NCBI GenBank assembly: GCA_964629335.1
Contig: CAZVRH010000007.1
Span: 1 to 46,975, forward strand
DNA length: 46,975 nucleotides
From: CACPJA01 sp964629335
GTDB lineage: Bacteria; Pseudomonadota; Gammaproteobacteria; Steroidobacterales; UBA11654
Reading direction: 5' to 3'
A program made the position numbers and the translations under genes. A model generated the notes under the pieces. It saw only the letters and a list, made by a program, of their open reading frames with translations. It was not told the origin of the DNA and ran no database searches. Of this stretch, positions 8,476 through 14,560 are shown in pieces (positions within the stretch are counted from its first letter, which is position 1; every line of letters begins with the position of its first letter).

Positions 8476-8524
8476 TATCAAAAAAAACCGTAGATAATAC
8501 TCTCAATAGCTTAAGGAGTAATTT

Positions 8525-8821
8525 ATGTCTGTTTATTTGATCTCTGTTTGTGAAATAACAAACAGGAACGAAGGTTTGATGGAGTACGCCCAAAAATCAG
8601 CAGCGTTGATTCAAAAGTTTGGTGGCACTTATGTGGTTAGGGGCCCCGCAGTGGAGGTATGGGAAGGAGAGATGTTGAACGGCAAAAGCGCCATCATCAC
8701 AGAGTTTCCTGATATTGAGTCTGTTCGAGCTTTTTGGAACAGCGAAGAATACCGGTTGTTAAAACCAAAAAGAGAGGGAACCGGGGTTTATGACATAGGG
8801 GTTTTTGGGGGCGCCGCATAA
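8525..8821 (+). CDS. DUF1330 family protein
   Basis: 98 aa, a single small alpha/beta-barrel domain of the DUF1330 (dimeric ferredoxin-like) family: it begins MSVYLISVCEITNR and carries GGTYVVRG and the IITEFPDIESVRAFWNSEEYRLL block that defines the family. The function of these proteins is not established. A good TAAGGAG ribosome-binding site lies 7 nt before the ATG. It is the first gene of a tightly packed plus-strand operon with a HIT protein, yibN, secB and gpsA; the next gene starts 2 nt after its stop. Confidence 0.85.
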   Translation: MSVYLISVCEITNRNEGLMEYAQKSAALIQKFGGTYVVRGPAVEVWEGEMLNGKSAIITEFPDIESVRAFWNSEEYRLLKPKREGTGVYDIGVFGGAA

Positions 8822-8823
8822 AA

Positions 8824-9243
8824 ATGGCTTACGACGACGACAACGTTTTTGCAAAAATCCTATTGGGTGAGATGCCCTCCCACAGGGTTTATGAGGATGA
8901 ACAAACGCTTGCTTTTATGGATATTATGCCGGTTGCAAAAGGGCACACGTTAGTGATACCCAAAACAAGAGGTGAAAACATTTTTGACCTTGATGAAAAA
9001 GCCTTGGTTGCTGTAATGAAAACCACAAAAAAAGTCGCTGACGCTGTCAAGAAAGCCTTTAAACCCTCTGGCTTAGTTGTTACGCAGTTAAACGGATCTA
9101 GGGCCGGTCAAACTGTGTTTCATTATCATATGCACATAATCCCGGTCTATGACAAACCGCCTTTTCTGCCGCACGCAAACGCCATTGAAGATGCCGAAGT
9201 TCTAAAAGTAACCGCTGAAAAAATTATAGAAACCCTGGAATAA
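8824..9243 (+). CDS. HIT-family (HINT-like) nucleotide hydrolase/transferase
   Basis: 139 aa. It contains NVFAKILLGEMPSHRVYEDE and the histidine triad HYHMHII near residue 100, preceded by the conserved N-G-x-x-x-G-Q-x-V-F-H stretch. HINT proteins hydrolyse purine nucleoside phosphoramidates and similar adenylates in the cytoplasm. Length and motif spacing are normal. It lies 2 nt after the DUF1330 gene and 3 nt before yibN, so all three are likely co-transcribed. The exact substrate is not readable. Confidence 0.92.
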   Translation: MAYDDDNVFAKILLGEMPSHRVYEDEQTLAFMDIMPVAKGHTLVIPKTRGENIFDLDEKALVAVMKTTKKVADAVKKAFKPSGLVVTQLNGSRAGQTVFHYHMHIIPVYDKPPFLPHANAIEDAEVLKVTAEKIIETLE

Positions 9244-9246
9244 GCA

Positions 9247-9669
9247 ATGAGCCTAATAGAGTTTATTAACAACAATGTCTACCTGGTTGGTGCAACCTTG
9301 TTTGTTTTTTTGTTGGCCCTTTTCAACGAGCTAAAAATAAAAGAATCAAACATCTGCGGATTAACACCAATGGAGGCCGTAAAGCTCATAAACAACAATG
9401 CTTTGATTTATGATCTTAGGGGGCCCATAGACTTTCAAAACAAACATTTGTTGAACGCTACTAACATCAAATCAAGTGACCTTATAGACCAGCCCCCAAA
9501 CAACAAGACGCCAGTGCTCTTGGTTTGTGAAAGCGGTGGCCTGAGCAAAAAAACAAGCCTGTCTTTAAGGTCAAAAAATCTTGAAAATGTGTTTTATATT
9601 AAAGGGGGGCAACTAGAGTGGGAAAACAGTTCCTTACCCTGCTCTTCTGAACCCAAAACCAAGGAGTAA
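9247..9669 (+). CDS. yibN: Membrane-anchored rhodanese-like protein (YibN type)
   Basis: 140 aa. A single N-terminal membrane segment (about residues 12-26) is followed by a rhodanese domain: LIYDLRGPIDFQNKHLLNATNI, and a candidate active-site cysteine in LLVCESGG (about residue 100). Family members carry persulfide sulfur, but the YibN role is poorly defined. The assignment is strengthened by context: the order yibN-secB-gpsA is conserved in gammaproteobacteria, where grxC usually lies between yibN and secB. grxC is absent here. The end of the gene supplies the AAGGAG ribosome-binding site of secB. Confidence 0.85.
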   Translation: MSLIEFINNNVYLVGATLFVFLLALFNELKIKESNICGLTPMEAVKLINNNALIYDLRGPIDFQNKHLLNATNIKSSDLIDQPPNNKTPVLLVCESGGLSKKTSLSLRSKNLENVFYIKGGQLEWENSSLPCSSEPKTKE

Positions 9670-9671
9670 CT

Positions 9672-10124
9672 ATGGCCAATAAAACTGAAGAAAAGCTTGT
9701 TTCGCTACAAACAATGTATATAAAAGACGTGTCTTTTGAGGCGCCCAACAGTCCGGGCGTTTTTTTAGAAGAAGAGGTCCAACCAGAAACAAAAATTAAT
9801 TTAGCAAACACCCACAACAAAATTGGTGACGATTCATATGATGTCTGTCTTAAGGTTAAGGTTGAATCCACCTATGGTGACAAAACAATGTTCATAGCCG
9901 AGGTTGAGCAAGCAGGGGTGTTTTTAATTAAAGGTTACACCGAGGAAGAAATAAACGGGCTTATAGCTGTTTTTTGTCCAAACACCTTGTTTCCTTTTAC
10001 AAGAGAGCTTATTTCTTCCTTGGTTACGAAGGCCGGTTTTCCGGCTTTGTTGCTGCAGCCAATCAACTTTGAGGCCCTATACTCTCAAGCCAGAGAGGAA
10101 GCTGAGACCAAAACCAAAAACTAA
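9672..10124 (+). CDS. secB: Protein-export chaperone SecB
   Basis: 150 aa, standard length. It shows the SecB pattern: YIKDVSFEAPNSPGVF near the N-terminus, VESTYGDKTMFIAEVEQAGVF in the middle, and FCPNTLFPFTRELISSLVTKAGFP with LLQPINFEALY at the end. It is a homotetramer that keeps precursors unfolded and delivers them to SecA. It is followed after one base by gpsA, as in other gammaproteobacteria. Confidence 0.97.
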   Translation: MANKTEEKLVSLQTMYIKDVSFEAPNSPGVFLEEEVQPETKINLANTHNKIGDDSYDVCLKVKVESTYGDKTMFIAEVEQAGVFLIKGYTEEEINGLIAVFCPNTLFPFTRELISSLVTKAGFPALLLQPINFEALYSQAREEAETKTKN

Positions 10125-10125
10125 A

Positions 10126-11124
10126 ATGAACGGCTCTTTTTTGGTTTTTGGTGCAGGCGCTTGGGGTACAGCACTGGCGATGCGGTTAAGCGGCTCTAGC
10201 AACGATGTTGTTTTAAGCTCTTTTGACTCAAAGAACCTCGACCGAATTAACACCGAAAGAGAAAACAGAAAGTACTTGCCGGGTTTTGAGCTGCCAAAAG
10301 AGGTTGTTGTTGCTCCGTTTTCAGAGCAGCTGTTACAGAGCACGGGCTCAGTTGTTGTCTGTGTTAAAAGCCCTTATTTTAAGAGCGCTTTACTGTTATT
10401 AAAGAACAGCCTTGGAGACAGAAACCTAATTTGGGCAACAAAGGGGTTCGACCCAGACAGTGGTGGCCTGTTGTCAACAACGGTTGATGATGTGCTTGGA
10501 GCAAAAACAAACAGCGCCGTGCTCTCTGGGCCATCGTTTGCAGAAGAGTTGGCAGCCAGCAAACCCGCTGCAATAACTCTGGCCACAAACAAGATTGCTG
10601 AGAAGGTGGCTCTGGCTGAGGCCATGTCAAACGAATCTTTGAGGGTCTATTTGTCAAACGACCCCATTGGGGTTCAGTTAGGAGGCGGATTGAAAAATAT
10701 TGTGGCGATCGCTGCAGGAGTTTCTGACGGTCTTGAAATGGGTGCAAACGCTAAGGCCGCATTGGTTACAAGAGGTCTAGCTGAAATCAGTGCGCTTGGA
10801 AAAACACTCGGGGCTTCGGAGAAAACTTTTATGGGGCTCTCTGGGGTGGGGGACCTTATGCTCAGCTGCTCTGATAACAAATCTAGAAACAGAAGTCTTG
10901 GTCTAACCATAGGAAAAGGGGTGCCTTTTGACGAGGCTGTTGCTATTCAAAAAGGGGTGCCCGAAGGTGTTCACGCCATAAAAACTTTGGTTGAAAAAGG
11001 AGTTGTTAATAACAGACACCCTGTTTTATATTCGGTTTATGCTGTCTTGTTTGCTGGCGCAAAGACTAGGGATTTGGCTAAAGAGTTGATGCTAAGGCCC
11101 ATTAAAGAAGAAGCGTTAAACTAG
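10126..11124 (+). CDS. gpsA: Glycerol-3-phosphate dehydrogenase [NAD(P)+]
   Basis: 332 aa from the ATG at 10126, one base after the secB stop. The open frame extends further 5' into secB, but the conserved N-terminus SFLVFGAGAWGTALA starts here. The Rossmann glycine motif GAGAWG, CVKSPY, the ATKGFD block and the catalytic-lysine segment GGGLKNIVAIAAGVSDGL are present. It makes sn-glycerol-3-phosphate from DHAP for phospholipid synthesis. It converges with trmL and overlaps its end by 9 bases, so no separate terminator exists between them. Confidence 0.96.
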   Translation: MNGSFLVFGAGAWGTALAMRLSGSSNDVVLSSFDSKNLDRINTERENRKYLPGFELPKEVVVAPFSEQLLQSTGSVVVCVKSPYFKSALLLLKNSLGDRNLIWATKGFDPDSGGLLSTTVDDVLGAKTNSAVLSGPSFAEELAASKPAAITLATNKIAEKVALAEAMSNESLRVYLSNDPIGVQLGGGLKNIVAIAAGVSDGLEMGANAKAALVTRGLAEISALGKTLGASEKTFMGLSGVGDLMLSCSDNKSRNRSLGLTIGKGVPFDEAVAIQKGVPEGVHAIKTLVEKGVVNNRHPVLYSVYAVLFAGAKTRDLAKELMLRPIKEEALN

Positions 11125-11580
11125 CTCAGGATAGCCTAGTTGACGCAACGCTTCGTAGAGAACAATAGAAACTGTGTTTGCAAGGTTAATGCTTCTTGAG
11201 CCTCCAACCATGGGAACCCTAAGGACCCCCAGGCAATCTTTGGAAGATAGCGCATCTTCAGGCAAACCTTGTGTTTCGCTACCAAAAAGAAATACGTCGT
11301 TTTCTTTAAATTTTATTTCGTTATATGCGGTGTGGCCCTTTGTAGAAATTGCATAATAGCCCCGCCCAGAAAAGCCCTCTTTCATATCCACAATGTTGTT
11401 GTGGTGCGTTATGTTGGCCGTCTCCTGATAATCAAGATACGCCCTTCTTAGGCTTTTTTTGGTCATAGCAAAACCAAGAGGGTGAACCAGGTGAAGCGCC
11501 GTGCCTGTGTTTGCACAAAGTCGAATAATATTGCCTGTGTTTGGTGGAATTTCTGGCTGGTGTAGTACAATATGCAGCAT
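11116..11580 (-). CDS. trmL: tRNA (cytidine(34)/uridine(34)-2'-O)-methyltransferase TrmL
   Basis: 154 aa, a minimal SpoU/SPOUT methyltransferase. Motif 1 is IPPNTGNIIRLCANTG at the N-terminus, motif 2 FGSETQGLP, and motif 3 RSINLANTVSIVLYEALRQ, which forms the SAM-binding knot. It methylates the wobble ribose of tRNA-Leu isoacceptors. The start is fixed by the family N-terminus MLHIVLHQPEIPP. Its start lies only 9 bases from the pyrD start on the opposite strand, so its promoter must lie inside pyrD. Confidence 0.95.
   Translation of the reverse strand: MLHIVLHQPEIPPNTGNIIRLCANTGTALHLVHPLGFAMTKKSLRRAYLDYQETANITHHNNIVDMKEGFSGRGYYAISTKGHTAYNEIKFKENDVFLFGSETQGLPEDALSSKDCLGVLRVPMVGGSRSINLANTVSIVLYEALRQLGYPELV
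11566..11571 (+). promoter_or_regulatory. Likely -10 element for pyrD
   Basis: TACAAT, one mismatch from TATAAT, lying in the first codons of the divergent trmL gene. Transcription would begin near 11578, upstream of the ATG at 11590 but downstream of the alternative ATG at 11572; this favours 11590 as the pyrD start. No good -35 is seen at the right distance. Confidence 0.4.
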
Positions 11581-11586
11581 AGCCCT

Positions 11587-11614
11587 AGTATGGTTAGTAA
11601 AAGCACAATTTCAA
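11587..11614 (-). promoter_or_regulatory. Likely trmL promoter inside the 5' end of pyrD
   Basis: Read on the minus strand: -35 TTGAAA (11614-11609), 16-nt spacer, -10 CATACT (11592-11587). Transcription would start at about 11580, essentially at the trmL ATG, giving a leaderless or nearly leaderless message. Confidence 0.4.
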
Positions 11615-12519
11615 CAGAATTCGTAGGCCTAGAAATGGTCTCTCCGATAATTTTGCTTTCGGGGTGTGTTGGTTTTGGTGACGAGTACAGCAGGCTAGAG
11701 GGTTTTTCAAACAAGGTTGTTGGCGGTATTGTCCTTAAAGGAACCACGTTAGAACCAAGGCTGGGGAACACCCCTCATCGAGTAACAGAAACCCCGTCAG
11801 GAATGCTTAACTCCATTGGTCTACAAAACCCAGGGGTTAGCAGGGTTGTCAACGACATTCTTCCCGGGTTGCAGCCGCTTGAAACACAATACATTGCCAA
11901 TGTTTCAGGCTCGACAGTTGACGAATATGTTGCCGTTTGTAAAGCGTTTGATCGTTCGTTGGTAGCCGCTATTGAGCTAAACATTTCATGCCCTAACGTA
12001 AAAAAAGGGGGCATGGAGTTTGGAAACGATCCTGAAATGTCAGCACAGGTTGTGGAAGCTTGTAGAAAAACAACCACAAAACCAATCATCACCAAACTGT
12101 CTCCGAATCAGTCTGATATTCAATTAAACGCTAGGCTTTGTATAGAGGCAGGCACCGATGCCCTTGCTGTGATAAACACAATCACAGGAATGATGATTGA
12201 TATAGAGAAAAGAACACCGGTGTTGGGGAACCATGCGGGTGGCCTTTCTGGTCCTGCAATAAAACCGATAGCGCTCAAAAAGGTTTATGACGTTTACCAA
12301 GTAAGCAAAAATCACAACATTCCCATCTTGGGTCAGGGAGGGGTGTCTTCTGCTGAAGACGCGATAGAGTTTTTGCTTGCGGGCTCTTCTGCGGTAGGCG
12401 TAGGAACTGCGTTGTTTTTTGACCCCTTGGTTTGTAACAAGATCAACAAAGGTCTTGAAGAATATCTTGAAAAAAACAACTTTAACGGAATTGACCAGCT
12501 CATAGGAGCTGCCGCTTAA
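11590..12519 (+). CDS. pyrD: Dihydroorotate dehydrogenase, class 1B catalytic subunit
   Basis: 309 aa from the ATG at 11590; an ATG at 11572 would overlap trmL. The class 1 catalytic cysteine is in ELNISCPNVKKGGMEFG, and the class 1B style is shown by INTITGMMIDIEKRTPVLGN and GGLSGPAIKPIALKKVY; FMN phosphate is held by QGGVSSAEDAIEFLLAGSSAVGVGTA. It oxidises dihydroorotate to orotate in the cytoplasm. Most gammaproteobacteria use the membrane quinone-linked class 2 enzyme instead. Class 1B normally needs the FAD/Fe-S partner PyrK to pass electrons to NAD, and no pyrK is visible here. Confidence 0.9.
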   Translation: MVSKSTISTEFVGLEMVSPIILLSGCVGFGDEYSRLEGFSNKVVGGIVLKGTTLEPRLGNTPHRVTETPSGMLNSIGLQNPGVSRVVNDILPGLQPLETQYIANVSGSTVDEYVAVCKAFDRSLVAAIELNISCPNVKKGGMEFGNDPEMSAQVVEACRKTTTKPIITKLSPNQSDIQLNARLCIEAGTDALAVINTITGMMIDIEKRTPVLGNHAGGLSGPAIKPIALKKVYDVYQVSKNHNIPILGQGGVSSAEDAIEFLLAGSSAVGVGTALFFDPLVCNKINKGLEEYLEKNNFNGIDQLIGAAA

Positions 12520-12577
12520 AAAAATGCTAGGTCTCGCCTACACAATTACCACACATTTGTCTGCTAGGATGTCTGTC

Positions 12578-13312
12578 ATGAGGTTATTTGTTTTTTTTGC
12601 TGTGTTTTTTTTCTCGGGTGTTGTCTTGGGACAAAACGACAAAATAGACAAAGGGGATTTGATTTTAAAATCAGGTTACACATTATTGGTTCCGCAGTTT
12701 GGCCAAAACAGTCAGCTTGGTATGTCTAGATACGGGATGCCAACCCTTTCTGTTGGTTACCTTCTCAGCGATAATTTTAGCTTAGAATTTTTTGCGGGCG
12801 TCCCGTCTACAATCAGTGTTTTTAGTTCGGCGTCTGGAAAGGAAGCTAAAGTAGCCTCCTTTGTTCCCCTGTCCCCAAACATGGTTTTGCAATATTATTT
12901 CAGACCGAAGAGCTCTGCTTTTAGACCCTATATTGGTGCCGGCTTAATTTACTCGTCTTTTCATCACGTAAAGCCGCTGGGTCCCTTAACTGGGGCTACC
13001 TTTAGCCTTAAGAACTCTTTAGACCCTGTGTTTCAGGTTGGGGTGGATTACCCCCTGAACAATAAAATTAGCGTTAACGTTGATATCAAAAAACTAAAAA
13101 CATCTTCTGGCGCCTCGGCTACAAACCTTGATAAAACAGCCTTAGGTCCATACGCCCCAAAAAGCATAGACTATCAAATGGGTATGGAGCCACTAGCCAT
13201 TAGCCTGAATGTTGTTTGGTTGTTTGACGACCCAAAAACAAGAAAGAAAAACAACCGCCCCAGAGCAAAGGTGAGACACAACAAAAGGCTCCAAAGAAGC
13301 CCTTTGTTTTAG
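12578..13312 (+). CDS. ompW: OmpW-family outer-membrane beta-barrel protein
   Basis: 244 aa. The frame opens upstream, but the ATG at 12578 has AGG 9 nt before it and begins a clean signal peptide (MRLFVFFAVFFFSGVVLGQ). The mature protein carries LSVGYLLSDNFSLEFFAGVP, LQYYFRPKSSAFRPYIGAGLIY and VFQVGVDYPLNNKISVNVDIK, the OmpW 8-strand barrel pattern; these are small hydrophobic channels. Unlike typical members, the last strand (LNVVWLF) is followed by about 30 mostly basic residues (RKKNNRPRAKVRHNKRLQR) before the stop. Its 3' end overlaps the facing glnA by 4 bases. Confidence 0.82.
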   Translation: MRLFVFFAVFFFSGVVLGQNDKIDKGDLILKSGYTLLVPQFGQNSQLGMSRYGMPTLSVGYLLSDNFSLEFFAGVPSTISVFSSASGKEAKVASFVPLSPNMVLQYYFRPKSSAFRPYIGAGLIYSSFHHVKPLGPLTGATFSLKNSLDPVFQVGVDYPLNNKISVNVDIKKLKTSSGASATNLDKTALGPYAPKSIDYQMGMEPLAISLNVVWLFDDPKTRKKNNRPRAKVRHNKRLQRSPLF

Positions 13313-14280
13313 TTTGTTAGTGTGCCAACTATATGTGCAATTATCCGGTATGGGTCTGCGTTAGACGCCGGTCTTCTGTCTTCCAAATAACCGTTCCAGT
13401 TATTGTCTACGGTGTAGATAGGGATCCTGATGCTTGCTCCTCTGTCGCTGACGCCATATGAAAAAGTGCTGATGCTTTGTGTTTCGTGCTTGCCCGTTAG
13501 TCGCATGTCGTTATCAGAGCCATAGTTTTTTATGCCCTCTTGATGGACCGCCCCCAGTTTTTCGCAGAGGTTATTCATTAGCTCTTCCGTGCCGGAGTCT
13601 CTCATTTGTCCGTTTGAGAAATTAGTGTGCATTCCAGATCCATTCCAGTCACCTTGTTGTGGTTTTGGGTGGATATTGACAGAAACACCGTACTCTTCAG
13701 CAATTAAATGTAGAAGATAGCGGCTCACCCAAAGATCGTCTGCGGCCTTTAAGCCCTTACCGAAACATTGGTATTCCCATTGACCAAGCGCGACTTCTGC
13801 GTTGGTGCCGGTGATCATGATACCTGCCTCTAGGCAAGCGTCCATGTGTGCTTCGGAAACCTCTCTTGCTTGAACGTTTCCAGAGCCAACTCCACAATAG
13901 TAGTCTCCTTGAGGTCTTGGTGTTCCGTCTTCCCAACCAAGAATGGTCCCGTCTTCAGGGTTGGTAAAAAAATATTCTTGCTCAAAGCCAAACCACCAGT
14001 CATCAGACAAAAGCTCAACGCATGCGTCCCTGGTGTTTGACGGATGCGGGGACTTGTCAGGCGCCAAAACCTCGCACATTACGAGACTGTCTGAAGACCT
14101 GGGTCCTTTGTATTCATTCACGGGTTTTAAAATACAATCCGAGCTCCCCCCTTCTGCTTGCTGTGTAGAAGAACCGTCAAACGACCAATCAGGAGGGCTG
14201 CCGTCTGTGACTTTGACTTTGCTTCTTAGTGAGGGTTCAGGCTGATATCCATCCAACCAAATGTATTCTAGTTTTTTCAT
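13309..14280 (-). CDS. glnA: Glutamine synthetase type II (GSII, eukaryote-like)
   Basis: 323 aa from the ATG at 14280, which has AAGGAG 4 nt upstream; the frame continues to a TTG at 14298 without support. GSII motifs: LEYIWLDGYQP at the start, WSFDGSSTQQAEG, FGFEQEYFF and TNAEVALGQWEYQ (metal-binding glutamates), GDWNGSGMHTNFS, RLTGKHETQS and DRGASIRIP with FEDRRPAS-like YLEDRRPAS. It joins ammonia to glutamate with ATP; GSII is a decamer and lacks the adenylylation site of GSI. GSII is common in eukaryotes, rhizobia and actinomycetes and uncommon in gammaproteobacteria. Its leader holds the riboswitch candidate at 14344-14390. Confidence 0.95.
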   Translation of the reverse strand: MKKLEYIWLDGYQPEPSLRSKVKVTDGSPPDWSFDGSSTQQAEGGSSDCILKPVNEYKGPRSSDSLVMCEVLAPDKSPHPSNTRDACVELLSDDWWFGFEQEYFFTNPEDGTILGWEDGTPRPQGDYYCGVGSGNVQAREVSEAHMDACLEAGIMITGTNAEVALGQWEYQCFGKGLKAADDLWVSRYLLHLIAEEYGVSVNIHPKPQQGDWNGSGMHTNFSNGQMRDSGTEELMNNLCEKLGAVHQEGIKNYGSDNDMRLTGKHETQSISTFSYGVSDRGASIRIPIYTVDNNWNGYLEDRRPASNADPYRIIAHIVGTLTN

Positions 14281-14284
14281 GTTG

Positions 14285-14336
14285 CTCCTTGTTTTCAATT
14301 AAGCATAGGTTAAATTTGTGCTGGGCAATAGAAGAA
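14285..14336 (-). promoter_or_regulatory. Candidate expression platform of the glnA leader (SD and anti-SD segments)
   Basis: The Shine-Dalgarno AAGGAG occupies 14290-14285. Upstream, TTCTTCT (14336-14330) can pair either with GAAGAA of the aptamer core (14367-14362, 6 bp) or, through CTTCT, with AGGAG of the ribosome-binding site (5 bp with one G-U). The two pairings exclude each other. A glutamine-bound aptamer would free the pyrimidine segment to hide the ribosome-binding site, giving an OFF switch. This is inference from pairing only. Confidence 0.4.
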
Positions 14337-14343
14337 CTAATTA

Positions 14344-14390
14344 TGAGATAAACGACATCGTTTCTTCAGCTTCCGCTTACTTGCGTCTCA
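14344..14390 (-). ncRNA. Candidate circularly permuted glutamine (glnA-type) riboswitch
   Basis: On the minus strand, 64 nt before the glnA start. In order: P2 5' strand TGAGA (14390-14386); core CGCAAGTAAG (14385-14376); short P3 GC-GGAA-GC; core TGAAG (14368-14364); P1 strand AAACG (14363-14359); loop ATGT; P1 strand CGTTT (14354-14350); A; P2 3' strand TCTCA (14348-14344). The known glnA riboswitch has the same three strands in the order CGUUG-A-CCC / CGGAAGUAAGG / CUGAAG-CAACG, with P1 as the outer stem. Here P2 is outer and P1 is a closed hairpin. The E-loop bases AGUA/GAA are intact. The comparison was made by eye from memory of the published aptamer. Confidence 0.65.
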
Positions 14391-14449
14391 CAATCGGTTT
14401 AAAACCAAAAGTATGTTTGCGCGTTGTGGAAATACACCAAGCAAGACCC

Positions 14450-14478
14450 ATAATACTTGGGAACACCGGTTGAATCAA
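14450..14478 (-). promoter_or_regulatory. Likely sigma-70 promoter of the glnA leader transcript
   Basis: Minus strand: -35 TTGATT (14478-14473), 17-nt spacer, -10 TATTAT (14455-14450). Transcription from about 14443 would include the whole riboswitch candidate and give a leader of about 160 nt. No -24/-12 sigma-54 element was seen. Confidence 0.5.
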
Positions 14479-14524
14479 TTATAGTTTTGTGGCTGCTTTG
14501 TATGTTATAAACAAAAAAGAACGC

Positions 14525-14530
14525 TATAAT
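14525..14530 (+). promoter_or_regulatory. Perfect -10 element for glyS
   Basis: TATAAT at 14525-14530, with transcription expected near 14537. It lies downstream of the first codon of the longest open frame (GTG at 14489), so it supports the later TTG start at 14561. No convincing -35 hexamer is seen. Confidence 0.5.
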
Positions 14531-14560
14531 TCAAGACACACAACTAAAGAGGCAAATATA

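Noticed and set aside
10069..10125. An N-terminal extension of gpsA overlapping secB.
   Set aside because: The conserved Rossmann start begins just after the ATG at 10126, and the extra 19 residues are read out of frame from secB.
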